From: Neckera pumila
Lineage: Eukaryota; Streptophyta; Bryopsida; Hypnales; Neckeraceae
Length of the DNA: 64,000 nucleotides
Direction of reading: 5' to 3'
Assembly: GCA_963969595.1 (NCBI GenBank)
Contig: OZ018410.1
Span: forward strand, 43,939,413 to 44,003,412
The notes beneath the pieces are model-generated. The model ran no database searches and was not told the DNA's origin. It was given only the letters and a program-made list of their open reading frames with translations. A program made the translations under genes and the position numbers. Positions within the stretch are counted from its first letter, which is position 1, and each line of letters starts with the position of its first letter. This document shows positions 1 to 11,600 of the stretch, piece by piece.

Positions 1-152
1 TATACTTTAGGACATGATGTCATGATCTTATTGGTCCCGACCTTAAAAAAGAATAAAAAACATGTTCTAAGCTGTGATTACAAATAGGGGTACCTCTAGG
101 TCGAGAATTGATCCCTGGTTGGGAATCAATGATTCTACCTTAGTTACTTTAA
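1..152 (+). repeat. Left flank of element A1, related to 25496-25639
   Basis: This stretch resembles 25496-25639 in the same orientation: both have a run like 'gaccttaaaaaa', then 'aagct', then 'ccttagtt' ending at a TTAA. It is decayed intergenic repeat DNA with no coding signal. In this copy the TTAA is followed directly by the 931-bp family A element; in the 25.6-kb copy it is not, so the latter looks like an unoccupied relative of the insertion site on the left side. Confidence 0.5.
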
Positions 153-1083
153 CCCCTAAAGGACCATTGTTCCTTCGGGAAACAAATGCGTTTTTGTGTA
201 GGTACCTACGGGCTGAAATTTTGTCTTGATTCTTTGAAACTTTTTTTTGAGGTAGAAAAGCTAATTAGCTATGTGGAAGTATAGTTCTTTTCACAATTGG
301 TACCCGGGAACAAAAGTTATGACCAAATAAGCTCAAAACAGAGGACGGGCTCAATGCAGGCAACAAAAAAATTTTTGCAATTATATTTTTATTTATTTTT
401 AAGTATTTTTTTCTCATAAATTATCTTTTAGTCTATCTAGAAATCTTTGATTCATTTCATTTGGATTTGTTGTGAGAAATTTATAGACAGTCTTGTTTTT
501 CGGGCAATTAGAACATCTTTTTGAAAAAAGTAACTTGTAGGATTCATTTTTGAATGTAATTTTTCAAACTTCAAATTTTTTTTTTGCATGGTTTAATTTA
601 CTTGCTAAAACAATCTCACCATTGGGATTAGTGCACTTTAATTCCATCTAAAATATATGGTTATTTTTTATTTTCCTTCTATCTTGTACCTATTTTTACT
701 TTACAATTTTTTTAAGAATGATAATTAAGTTTTTATGAATTTATTTATTTTTGCTAGATTCTCAACTCAATACTGCACTGCATAGATTTAAAGCTCAAAA
801 CTCTAAAGTGCAAAAATTTTAAGTTAAAATTTTTCAAAGTAAGTACATCTAGAACCGCAATGTGCTGAAAAACTTGTTTTTTCCACTTTAAATGCAAATA
901 TCTAGCAATCCGTGCAGTCAAAAATTTTGAAATTTTTTCCACACTTTTTCATATTGGTTAGGTGTAAGATCCTACGATTAGATGTGAAAAAAAAAACAAT
1001 TAAATTTTGTTTTAATTCTTTGGTATAGAAATGGCAATTTTCAGTGTTTTTTGGCAAGAAAAAAGGCCTTGGTCCTTTAGGGG
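153..1083 (+). mobile_element. Family A non-autonomous DNA transposon, copy 1
   Basis: A 931-bp AT-rich element whose two ends are a perfect 14-bp inverted repeat, CCCCTAAAGGACCA, with TTAA directly outside each end (149-152 and 1084-1087). A second full-length copy lies in the opposite orientation at 49542-50456, and partial copies at 39365-39745 and 47776-48490. There is no transposase ORF. A reading frame of about 60 codons recurs between copies but has no ATG start and is best seen as shared noncoding sequence. The TTAA flanks and the CCC start of the ends resemble piggyBac-superfamily elements; that assignment is inference. Confidence 0.8.
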
Positions 1084-1169
1084 TTAAGGAGAGGCCATGC
1101 AAGCGGTGCTCATGGAAACCTCCGTGGCTTCAATTCTTGGGGCAGCTCCCCGAACTTCCCGAGTGCTGT

Positions 1170-1389
1170 GTATTAGATAACCAACGAGCCGCGGTAGCGG
1201 CGAGTAGGTTATCGGACATAACCGGTTGTTCACTTTTCAATCACAACCTTTGATCTTCACGATCCAAGGGTGTAGGAAGCAAGTTGAAAGGAGAGAAGGT
1301 TATGAGTTACAACTTGTAATGGCAATGGTGATGGGTTGCCAATGGGACAGTGCCATGTGAGTGTTGAAAATGCAACAACCAATTATGTG
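1170..1389 (+). mobile_element. Family C short inverted-repeat element, copy 1
   Basis: This 220-bp segment matches 4707-4925 in inverted orientation over nearly its whole length. Within it, 1216-1230 (ACATAACCGGTTGTT) is an inverted repeat of the end at 1374-1388, giving a MITE-like core of about 173 bp. The left side carries a small palindrome with GATAACC and GGTTATC around a GC-rich loop. No protein is encoded. Confidence 0.7.
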
Positions 1390-1395
1390 TTTCTC

Positions 1396-1687
1396 TAAGG
1401 TAACTACACCTAAAATCGCACAGTCCTTAAAAGCGGACATCGGATATTCTTGTCTAAAATGTACTCCCACTGTTCATATGACTCTATGATCGCCTTTAGG
1501 TGCACCTATTTTCAGCACTTTGAAAATTCATAGTTTATTCACACGGTGTCTAAAACATGCATTCTAAGAGAATCTAGAATCCTATCCTGTTTTGACTACC
1601 AATGAGACCCCACAATTTATTTTTCAATATAATAGTGAAAACCATGCTGAATTGCTTAACTGTGCGATTTAAGGTGCAGTTACCTTA
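1396..1687 (+). mobile_element. Family D MITE with ~29-bp terminal inverted repeats
   Basis: The ends 1396-1424 and 1659-1687 form an inverted repeat of about 29 bp with only two mismatches (left end begins TAAGGTAACTACACC). The total length is about 292 bp with no ORF. An interior segment at about 1516-1560 resembles segments at about 5887-5933 and 7970-8015, which suggests two more diverged relatives. No clear target-site duplication is visible. Confidence 0.7.
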
Positions 1688-1689
1688 CT

Positions 1690-3900
1690 GACTGGCAAAA
1701 CCTCGTTTCCTCGTTGTGAGCCGGCCCCAGCTGGCCTGAGGCGGCTGCTGTTACACCTTCCTCCCAAAGATAGCCAGATCCACACGAGGGGGGGAGGCAG
1801 GAATTAGCAAGTCCCAGCTACGGAGACCAAGCTAGTCTAGTCTAGTCTAGTCTAGTCTAGTGTAACGTAGTCCCCATTCCAAGGCTCCAAGCCAGGGAAC
1901 GGGCACACAGCAGTTATGAGCCTCCCAACACGAAACATGACGACTTCCGTCCCGTCCAGTCCAGTCCAGTGTCTCCAGTCTCTCCACCACAAAAAAAGCG
2001 CCAGGCCAACTAAAATTCCACTTCACAAGACTCAAAAAACATTTGGAGGAAAAAACAAACCAGGGTCAGCCTGCCAGCCAGGAACTGACCGGGAAGACCG
2101 GCTAGTCCGTCGCCTGGAACTGAAATAGTCCGCCTAGAATTAGCTTCAGCTTAGCTTAGCTTAGCTTTAGCTTTCCAAAAACAAAGGACCCCATTAATTC
2201 ATAAGTTATGGGCAGCCATTGAAGGCCACATTCTGCACATCGTGCACCTTCTCATTCATGACAAACCAACGTCCCTCATTACGGCCAACTCAGCCGCTCG
2301 GGTCACTTTGCCACGTGTCTACCCCCCAAGTTACTAAACGCACACTGCAAAGCCCGCGGAAAGCCCATGCCCGAAAGCCAGACCGAAACTGCGGCCATGG
2401 GGAGTGTGAGAGCTTGGGCTTGCATTGAATGCCGTGAGGAGGGGATATTTTTTCTCGTGCTTCCGTCTTTTTTCCCTCCAATCGAATGTCATCCGAATCC
2501 AGTTCCGACTTCCGAGTGAGCAGAAAATCCGTTTCGTGGAAATCTGGCCTTGACCTGATGAGCGCTGCCTGGAGTCTCCGTCCCTGGAGAGATGAAATAT
2601 ATGGCGTAGTACTGTAGTGGTTTGGATGAACTCACTGGAGCTGATTGATAGCAGCCGTTGAGGGTATTGATAGACCATGGAATGATGGAAAGGGGAATGG
2701 GATATTGGGATTGGGTGGGTTTTTTTTTGGTGGTTTTTGTTTTGGAGTTTTTAGAATTATTTGAGGATTGGGTGGGGTGGTGGATCGATTATCCGTGGAC
2801 GAGCATCAGGGCAGGTATCTCGAACTGGCGTGTGAAGGTGATCTGGCCGAGGACTGCTTTTAGCAGGGCATTCAATGCAGCTGCAATGTGTGCCCATGTG
2901 TGGAGCGAAATCCGAGGCTGTCATTGGGCGAACTGAACTTATTATTATTACAGTAGAGGCTAGGAATAGTGAGGAGGAGGAAAATCACTGCGATTCCTGC
3001 CGTTGCGGCAACTGGGAATGATGACGTGATTGAATTGCTTCACGCCATCGGTTTAGTTTTCCTTTCGAATTCGTCACTGATAATCTTTCGCTCATGGACG
3101 ACAGGCTAATAAGATAAGTTAGAACGAATTCAATCACTCCGTAATCATTTGCCCCCGCTCGAATGAATGCCGGTGCGTAACCTTATTACCATGAGTTCAA
3201 TGACAGACTCCCCGTGACACAATCGAAATTTTACTTTCCCTCTACGAGATTTGTACTTATGTTCCCCTCAGTCAAGGCAGACGAGCGCTTCTTTCCCATC
3301 TTTTTCGTCGCAAATCCGGAAGAGAAAAGCAAGAACCCCACCTACAGTACAGTACAGTAGAAGAAAAAGACGGAGCCCAACAAAAGAAAAAGGGCCCAAC
3401 AGCAAAAGTAAAAGTGTCCCCTCCGTGTCTCGGGCCTCATCACCTGTGAAAGAGAGAGAGCCTGTCGCCCTAGTCTCTGCAACGTCCGCAATCTGCTGCC
3501 GGTATTTGGACGGGCCGGGCCTCGGAACCCGTGCAGTCCACGGCCTCCGGCCCCCCCCCCCCCGCCTGTAGCCAGTGGGATCCTGTAGGTACGACTTGAG
3601 GCCTTTCCCAAAGCCTGCTATTGGGTGGACTGCAGGTCATGGGATCATGGGCATAGGTGGGGGGAGACAATCAATATCATGGGTCCACGAAAAGGCTCTC
3701 CGTCTTTTGTTTTTCTCCTTCTACGGTGGTACGTTATTAAGTAAATTCAGGTACGTTAATTATTGGGTTAATAAGCTTACTAATTCGGGTGGTAATCATT
3801 TCGGAGTTTGGACGGGGGTGCTGCCTGGCGCCCGGCACCTGAGTTTCTGGTGCTCACGGCAGGATGGCAGGCAGGATCCTTTTTTGTTTTGTTGTTGGTT
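1690..3900. other. GC-richer stretch without a supported gene
   Basis: This region is clearly less AT-rich than the surrounding intergenic DNA. It contains several pentanucleotide microsatellites, a C run near 3550-3563 and many overlapping short open frames on both strands. None of the frames matches a family I recognise, and they lack consistent splice signals. It could be the promoter and 5' leader region of a gene, a noncoding transcript or a decayed gene. Confidence 0.4.
1832..1861. repeat. (CTAGT)6 microsatellite
   Basis: Six perfect tandem copies of CTAGT. Two other pentamer runs follow nearby: GTCCA-type copies at 1954-1972 and TTAGC-type copies at 2147-2168. Confidence 0.9.
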
Positions 3901-3924
3901 TTCACGGAGTGATGAGAGCATCAC

Positions 3925-4320
3925 CACCCGGCTTGCAAAATGCAAGCCAGGTTGCAAGCCTGGCAGTCCATTTTGGAAGCCGGGGAAGAAGGGTCGCCCC
4001 ACCCATGGCCTCTTAAGAGGCCATCGCCATCCAATGAGCTACGTCCACATTCACGGATCATGTCCTTGCTCTTTGGGAAAGTGGAAAAGTGCTTGTCTCA
4101 TGCGGTTTGCAAGCTGGTTTGCAAGCCACCCTTTGGCTTGCAAAAGAGCCCAGTTTTGCAAGCCACCGGCAGCTTTTGGCTTGGCTTCTTAACAAGTTCA
4201 TCCATTATGCAAAACGGGTGGGGCAATTTTGCAAGCCTCTCTTAACAAGTCATCCAATATGCAAGACGGGTGGGGATGCTCTGAGGGGAAAGCAGTTGAC
4301 AAAATTTTACAAGCCAAAGC
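3925..4320 (+). repeat. Cluster of TTGCAAGCC words and a tandem direct repeat
   Basis: The word TTGCAAGCC, its near variants and its reverse complement occur repeatedly here (about 3928-3955, 4107-4145, 4155, 4231, 4310). Near the end, 4188-4238 and 4240-4283 are a direct repeat: each starts 'tcttaacaagt', continues with a 'catccaatatgcaa'-like segment and reaches 'acgggtgggg'. Short open frames cross the area but none is convincing. It looks like a decayed tandem repeat. Confidence 0.5.
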
Positions 4321-4706
4321 TATTGATCCGGTGGTTTCGTTTGTAGTAACATTTGGGTTGATGAATCCTCAACTTTTTCAGTTTGTTGCGTTGGAAATAT
4401 TTACCCGATGTGAAGGTCAACTTCGGAAGTAATTAAGTTACTTTGTGGGAAAAAAGGGCCACGTGCCATCTTGTGATTGGTGTACGTTGACATGTTTAGG
4501 GATTTTATGGGAAGACTTTCAACTAACCAACTTTAGTTGTGAAAAATTTTGACGCCTAAAAGGACCGAGTGACTGTTTAAGTATATTCTTAAATTGACCA
4601 AATTGAATAACTTGTTATGCCCCTTTCTTTTGAAGGCTAGATCATTTTATCTAATTCATTTAAAAATAGACTACATTTATTTTCTATGGCATTGGATTTG
4701 TACATT

Positions 4707-4925
4707 TCATAACCGGTTGTTGAGTTTTCAACACTCACGTGGCACCGTCCCATTGGCAACCCATCACCATTGTCATTACAAGTTGCAATTCATAACCTTT
4801 TCTCCTCTCAACTTGCTTCCTCCACCCTTGGATCACAGAGATCAAAAGTTGCGATTGAAAGTGAACAACCGGTTATGTCCAATAACCTACTCGCCGCTAC
4901 TGCGGCTCGTCGGTTATCTAATACT
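4707..4925 (-). mobile_element. Family C short inverted-repeat element, copy 2 (inverted)
   Basis: Inverted copy of 1170-1389. The core 4707-4878 has the ends 'ataaccggttgtt' and 'aacaaccggttatgt', better conserved here than in copy 1. The remaining ~45 bp match the palindromic side arm of copy 1. Confidence 0.7.
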
Positions 4926-5284
4926 TAATCATATTTTAAAACAAACAATAGAAGATTCAAATTAAACAAATGTGCAATGAAATAACTTGGGTTGATTGCA
5001 AATGTGAATTATTGGATTTTACTGAGAACCCAATTCACATGGAATTCCACTGATGTTCTAGGGAATATTGTATGCATGAAGTAGCTTCATCTAATTGGAA
5101 TTCATGCCCAAAGTGAACTATAAATGCTTGTGCAAATAAATACAATCTGAATAGAAGAACTAAAGATTGACTTTGATAACATATACTCCACAATATATAC
5201 ATTTTGAAATTTTTTACGGCATCCAAAGTGAGTAGCAAAAATTGTGCTCTCTTCTTGTTTCCATGGAGATGGGATGACAAGCTG

Positions 5285-5465
5285 AACTGATAATGATCAT
5301 AACATTCAGTAGCTCTACAATGATGGTGTGGTATATTCCACACCCCAACAGTGTTTCATCAGTAACTACTGATGGACCCAGACAGATGGAGGATGTAGAG
5401 GCACACCATCACTATAGAACCAAGGCAACAGCAACACATGCTACTGAATGTTATGATAGCAATCC
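5285..5465. repeat. Imperfect inverted repeat (hairpin-forming)
   Basis: The left arm near 5293-5331 (with 'atcataacattcagtagc' and 'gatggtgtgg') pairs with the reverse complement of about 5398-5457 (with 'cacaccatc' and 'gctactgaatgttatgat'). The loop between them is about 65 bp. It is probably a MITE remnant; no target-site duplication was found. Confidence 0.6.
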
Positions 5466-5814
5466 AATTTCCATGGGTAAAAAAAGCCATGAATTGTGAC
5501 GTAACTTCTGAAAATTGCAACAAAAAGCAAAAATGATCCAACAGTGGAATGGGACAATCCGTAATGTAATTGACCAAAAGAGATCAAATACATTTTTCAT
5601 GCCACTTCAGTGCTCTTTAGATGAATAGTTAAGTACTCATGCTGAAATGCTGAAATTGCAAAGTTTGCGGAAAAAACCTTGAACTGTGAAGAAATATTAA
5701 GGCGATCATGAGAAGAGATGTCTAAGGTCTCTGTACTCGTAATCATCACTACTCAAAATGCTATGACTAATTTTGGATGAAAAAGTGACAATAAAACCTA
5801 GATATTGATGATGC

Positions 5815-6010
5815 AAGATGTACACTAATCAAAAACCCAGAGCCTAGGAGAATCTAGTGTTGACTTTTGGTCCACCTACAAACAATACTTTGAAAATTCA
5901 TAACATATTTACAAAGTGCCCAAATAATGCATGACAAATCTCTGCATCGTTTCATTGTTTCAGGATTAGTGTAAACAACACATCCTTTCCTCGCAGCCAA
6001 TGAGAGCTCT
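5815..6010 (+). repeat. Diverged family D-like segment
   Basis: It shares 'gagcctagg' and an 'actttgaaaattcata' segment followed by 'aagtgcccaaa', which align with the interior of the family D MITE at 1490-1560 and with about 7895-8020. The terminal inverted repeats are not recognisable here. Confidence 0.4.
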
Positions 6011-6738
6011 CAAGACTTACTTTTGCAACGAAAGCTGGTTACAATAATTTTATGCCATCTCTCTACACAAGCTCAGACAAACTCAAGGTTCATCTCTTCA
6101 AGGTTCATTCCGAAGAGATGCGACTGTTCAGCACCATATTCGCATGAAAGAGATCTCATACACTTCCTGTGGAGAAGAAGAAAAACTGTAAGTCATCCTC
6201 TTCAGATTCAGAGCAAAGAGAGAATCATGCAGTGGAGAATCAAAGTCGGTGCACACTGGGACATCGACTACGTAGCAGGAGTCGCCAGAATCCATCTCAC
6301 CAGATACAGCATTGAGATCGGCGTGACAAGCCCGACGCCTTGTTCACTGACAAACTAATTTTTGGATGTCGTCCACTCGCTTGTTTGCATTGAATCCTTG
6401 TTGCAAGATTAAGTCTTGCTACGAATACCTGCAAGAAACAAAACTCCCTTGATCCATCATAACATTTAACAGAGGCTTATTGTTGCATCCAAGAGTCACT
6501 GTCCATCATTCTGATTCTATTAGATGTTATAGGAAGTTTGTGACGTCAGTTTATTTTCTTGCCATACATAACTTAAGCCTGTGAGCAGGTGGGAGCAGAA
6601 GAATGCTGAGTAGAATTCAAGTTGAGAAGTCTAAGCAATATTAAATTAGCCATGTCAGAATGCGGTGCTGATTTTGATTCTCAAAGTAAAGGGTGCATGC
6701 TTACATGAGCATACGATCCATGAGGTTTTCCCCTACCT

Positions 6739-7848
6739 ATGGAGTTTCAGAAAATATTTGGAGATCCAGAACCACAACCGGACTGGTATGGAGTAATTAA
6801 CTTCACGTTAGCAGTGTACTTGGATTGCAAGTGGCACCAATACAAATACAGTATCGAAATTTCAGAGGATTTCGAGCGAAAACAGGCTAAATGGTGTAGC
6901 ATAACTCCTGATCCAGAAAACACAGTGGCTAAACCTTCTGCCGAGCCTAGACCAGGCGATGAATCCTCAGAATCGAAACTAGCAGATAAACCTAAACCAG
7001 TAGAGGAACCCCCACCTGAAGAAGAAAAACCTAAGAAAAAAATAGGTCAGTCCCCTAAACGGTTGCTTGCATCTGTTTCACCGATTTTAATGCATTTCTC
7101 AAATTCTTGCTTTCTGGTGTAAGGCAGAGGATACTAGAACCATTTGAGATCTGAATCCCATCTCCTATACTGACCCTTGTAATCGATAGCAATTTATCTA
7201 TTCATACACTTGGTTGGACGGCGTGCAAGCATGACTTGACTAAATATGTACATAGCCTCTGATCTTTGAATGGGTTGTCTACTTTCACCTGTAGCTTCGA
7301 ATGGGGTTGTCAACCATCTTCCACTTTGAAATTGCATAAGCAATTCATACACAGTGATAAAAAAAGTTGATCTCAAAGATTTGACTCTTGTACCCAAATA
7401 GATCTCTCCACAGCTCTATACTGGTATCCGAAAATCACTCCATGTGTTAAAAAGTTAAAAGTGACGCAATGATAGGAGGTTGTGAACATATGGTAATCTA
7501 ATCTGAAAAGGTGAAAATTTCAACCTGTGGGTGATAGGTTACACCAAAGATCCACCGCCTCCTCCAAAAAACAGTGTCATTGATGACTTCTGCTTCTTCT
7601 CTGCTACTCGGTTAATGCCAACATCAGCTAGGATAAAAATAATCGACCCGCTAAGACATCCGAACAAGGTAGTCTGGGCAGAGCTGACATTCCTGCGATG
7701 GCTGCATGGATTTCCTCCTCGAATAGTCTTTCTCCGCCCTAGTAGATCATACGCACAGTATAAGTTTCAGGATTTTTCGTATTGGCTTCCACCTCCTCCT
7801 CCTGAATCGCCAAGGAAGAGGCTCAGATTCAGGCCGCTAGCCCTATAG
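6739..7848 (+). CDS. Putative small proline/acidic-rich protein of unknown family
   Basis: I do not recognise the product. Two exons are proposed: 6739-7045 and 7538-7848. The donor (G|GTCAGT) and acceptor (GATAG|GT) are in matching phase and together give a 205-aa frame starting at a real ATG. The first exon encodes a W/Y-rich segment (DWYGVINFTLAVYLDCKW, then YSIEI) followed by a K/E/P-rich linker. The second encodes PPPPPKNS, a hydrophobic middle and a PPPPPESPRKR tail. An upstream exon at 6227-6322, also ending in YSIEI, could splice in phase to 6751 and give 233 aa. No signal peptide or membrane segment is obvious. The repeat at 7165-7465 lies in the proposed intron. A chance or decayed ORF remains possible. 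Confidence 0.4.
7165..7465 (+). repeat. Repeat family E, copy 1
   Basis: About 300 bp that align with 15045-15330 in the same orientation. Shared landmarks, in order, are 'tacacttggttgga', 'tgacttg.ctaaa', 'tttgactc.tgtaccc', 'ctctacactg' and 'aaaagt.a'. No open frame is conserved between the copies, so it is a dispersed noncoding repeat. Confidence 0.6.
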
Positions 7849-7894
7849 GATACTTTGAAGCACATACTCAGATTCACCTAATTGCGATTCTTCC

Positions 7895-8060
7895 ATAATA
7901 AATTCTAGCTTAAAATGTGCACATTTCGAACATGAGAGCCTAGGGTTGATATTGGGTACAGCTACAATCAGAACTTTCAAGACTCGTAGCTTATTCATGC
8001 GGTGTCTTAAAAGATACTTGCTAAGCTGTTGGTATCCTCTTTCGATTGCCAGCAAGGCAA
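7895..8060 (+). repeat. Diverged family D-like segment
   Basis: Contains 'gagcctaggg' and the block 'cttattcatgcggtgtct', which match the interior of 1396-1687 and about 5815-5935. There is no coding signal. Confidence 0.4.
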
Positions 8061-8646
8061 CAAAAATTGAAAAGAAGCATGCTCAGATGATAATTTGGAC
8101 GCTTTTGGGTGAACATACCTTAATCTCTTATGCAAATCGTCGATGGGGCTGAGAAAGGGTGGTTAGAAGAAATGAATTCCACGCGAGTTGGAAGAAGCGT
8201 CCACGAGCTAGGGTTTGTAATCCTTAGATTTCACTAAGAAATTCTGCAGTGTCAAACAAACTAAACCAACTGGTGGCAAAGCCATCGCAATCAGTACCTG
8301 ACCAAGTCATCCTCAAATACGCAACGCTAGTTGAACCCAGCTTCAGGATGAGTAAAAAAGAAAAGGAATTCAAGGTACATGGGATTGAAACCGATTGAAT
8401 AACAGGTCGAAATAATATTCTAAATGCAATGAGTTTTTCGATCAACAAACCATGCCGGAACTGTCATAGCAGTTCGCATTAAATATCATTTGATATGCCT
8501 CAAACAACACTGTCTGTATTTCTAAAATGCATCCTTTACAAACGTAACACTCTGGGGCTAACCCTTTTCATCTCCAGGAGAGGGGTCCAATACTAGAAGA
8601 ACCTCTCGGTTGAGGCCAACAAGAAAATATGCGGGCGATGATACCT

Positions 8647-11600
8647 CTACGAACTCAGGCTTTCAGATTGTGATTCTTTGCTCAACGCCTCCAGGTCGTG
8701 TTCATCAGAGACTATAATCGATACTCGTCGCTTAAATATCTGCATCATAGTTCCAAGCACTGAGCGCAATATCCTAACTTAGACCCTAAAGGACCAAGAA
8801 GCCCAAATTGGGCCTCATGTATTTTAGCAGTTTTGAGCGAGTCAAATGGTGACTCATTTCGGTCCAATTTTATCTATTTATTGGCAATGTTCGTCCCTGA
8901 TTCTGATGATATAAAATTTGTCCCCATTCGAATTATCTTTTTCACAATGTGATCAAATGAATTGTTCACTTTATAAAACATGAATCTAAAGTCCTTTAGG
9001 GCTTACAACATAAACAGAGGAATGCCCCAGCATACTCTGCAATCAGAGACGAGAAACTTCATTTACATGCTTCATGAAACCAATTTGGTTCAAGGTGCTT
9101 ACTTTCTCAAAATAAGGAAGTTCTTGCTGGGCTGCCCAGACCTCAAGTGAAACATCTTGAGCATGACCGGTCGCAGGGTTCTTAGCAGGCACTACAGCCT
9201 TCATCAAACAAACAAGAAAATACACATGAATGAATACCTCGAAAAATAATTTGAACACAAATGCGGGGAGGTATTCTACCTCCCTTGGACACAACTAGAG
9301 GCACAAATAAAATACGCGGCTGTAAGCGGTATCCCAGTGTCAACAACTCATCTAGACAACATGTAATATAACACTCAAATTTTCATATTTTCACAAGTCA
9401 AATTTTTACAATTTATTTGCATTTTCCCCCTATTACAAGCTTATCACGAATCTGTTCGTTCTCTCTTTTCTGAAAAAATTGGTACTTATATGTTCAAATT
9501 TAAGATTGCAAGTGAGACAGTCCCATGCATATTATACCAGGACTAGGTTCTTTTATTACAATCAAAAGGGCGGTTCTGCACGAAATTCAAGGCTTGGTCC
9601 AAACTTTTAACTTCCTTCTTAAAAAAATAAAACAAGAACAGTGTGACCGACTCCAACCAAACCCTAACCAAATCCTAATCGCGCTGTGCAGTGTGAATAC
9701 GGTTGTAGACGGGATTCAGAAACTCGGAGTCGATGCCATAAAAGCGACAGAATTAATAAAAGCGAACGACCACTGTTATTCCATTTTAAAACATTCCATA
9801 TACCCACTTTTATACTTTTCTTCTATTTTTAATTATTTTTATGCGAACTTATGCCCAGGAGAACTTTCAACGACTTCCAGGCTAGTGCCTGGCACAGCCA
9901 AGCTAGTTAATCACCGAATTATCTTCAAATCGTGACTTGATAAGCTACAACAGCAACCAGAGTTATGGTTGAAGCCCTTAACATCGAGCTGGAAACAAAA
10001 GGAAAAAGTTACATCTTGAATACGAAAAAGCTGAAGACACAAAAGGTTTCTCACAAGGTTGCAGCAGGGGTACTTACGAGAAGGATGCTTTCCGATTGCT
10101 GGAAGATTTCGGCATGCTGGATGACGCTTGAGTCACAGCGGTCCAGAGCAACAGCAACACGCATGATTGCACACATGGCCCGTATTTTCTTTTGAATCTG
10201 TATAGAAGTCATATTGACATCTATAAGAAAACTGCTTAAACAACCCCCAGAAGAGGTTTAACCTGTTAAGAGTCGGTCAAAACATAGAGATGGCAAGCGT
10301 CCACTTCACAGTATTACACTATTTCAAAGCACTCGCTGATGTACATCCAGTCATAGCTTAGGAATTCAAACATCAAACTGGGGTGACGTTAATTAGTTCA
10401 TCAGAATTCCATTCATCAGAGAACGTTCCAAAAGAAAAGGTAAATCACAAGGTTCCCAGTAACAAATATATATAAAAAAACAAATTATTACTTCGTCAGG
10501 CAGATTGGCAAAGTCTGCATCCTTCTGACTAGGGACCTTCTTCCGATGATATCTTACTAGAAGCGCAAGAATCTGCACATCCGAAAGCGATCCGACATAA
10601 CATTTGACTTTAGAAATCCCTCACCAAATAATAGAACACCGGCATATATAAACCATTAAGTCTAGTCCTCACTTCCACGAGTATAAAGACATGCAACATC
10701 CGGAAATCGTCAGTTTCCTTTTAATTGAAGATAAGCTCATGAAACGAGGCAGCGAGTAAGCTCTATCTAGAAGCAAAACGCTGGAATGAGGAAGTTGTAG
10801 GAAGAGAAAGATACACATGGAATGAAATACCTCAATCTCCATGGGACTGTAACCGAGCAGATGTTCATTATTCTGATTACACAAGTAGGCACGATCAGTA
10901 CTTACTAATACCCTCTGTAGGATAGATTGGAAAATCGATGAAAGAAAATGCGTACAGATACACATAAGAGAGGTGTGCAAATCTATGCAAAATGAGTAAA
11001 CGACTTCAAGCCTCATACCTTAATAAGGTAGTGGGAATGTCTGTGATATGACCTGTGGTTAATGAACATCCCTACATAATGCAAAATAGTAGCCCCCTCC
11101 AATAGTTCGGCATCGTCGTCAGTTAATAACCGAGCGACGTCTGAGACACATTCTGTAGAACCAGAGCGACATGTCTTCAGTCCAGCAAGAATTTCCTGCA
11201 CACAATGACAAATATGTAAAAGATGTTTTGCTTCATGTGGGAACCATCGCCTCTGGCAATCATTGACCAAAGTGATAAATCGGTAGCAAACGGTTAATGA
11301 TAATGACGCTGGTCTGAAGACCATCGTGAATGCAGAATCTGTTGGGGTAGTTTGACTATTCATACCTCGGGGGATATGAGAAGCAAGGTCTGCGCTTATT
11401 GCCTCTTTTTAAAGGTAGACTCTGTGTGATAGGCCAGGTACGCCAAAAGGATATATTAACCCCTAAGGGAAAAAGAGATCCAAATTGGACCTTACGCTAT
11501 TTTTGCAATTTTGCGTAGAGACTTTCTTTTTGTTCAATTTTACTATTAATTTATTGACCAACACATGCAATGTTCTTCTTTGACTCTAGTGATACAAAAT

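Noticed and set aside
754..942. Open frame on the minus strand with a near-identical counterpart at 47819-48013, looking like a conserved 62-64-aa protein
   Set aside because: Both lie inside family A repeats and start at GTG, and the third family A copy does not keep the frame intact. The similarity is explained by shared element sequence.
3251..3611. Overlapping open frames on both strands in GC-richer DNA
   Set aside because: They are low-complexity, S/R-rich on one strand and G-rich on the other, with no family signal. They are expected by chance in GC-rich sequence.
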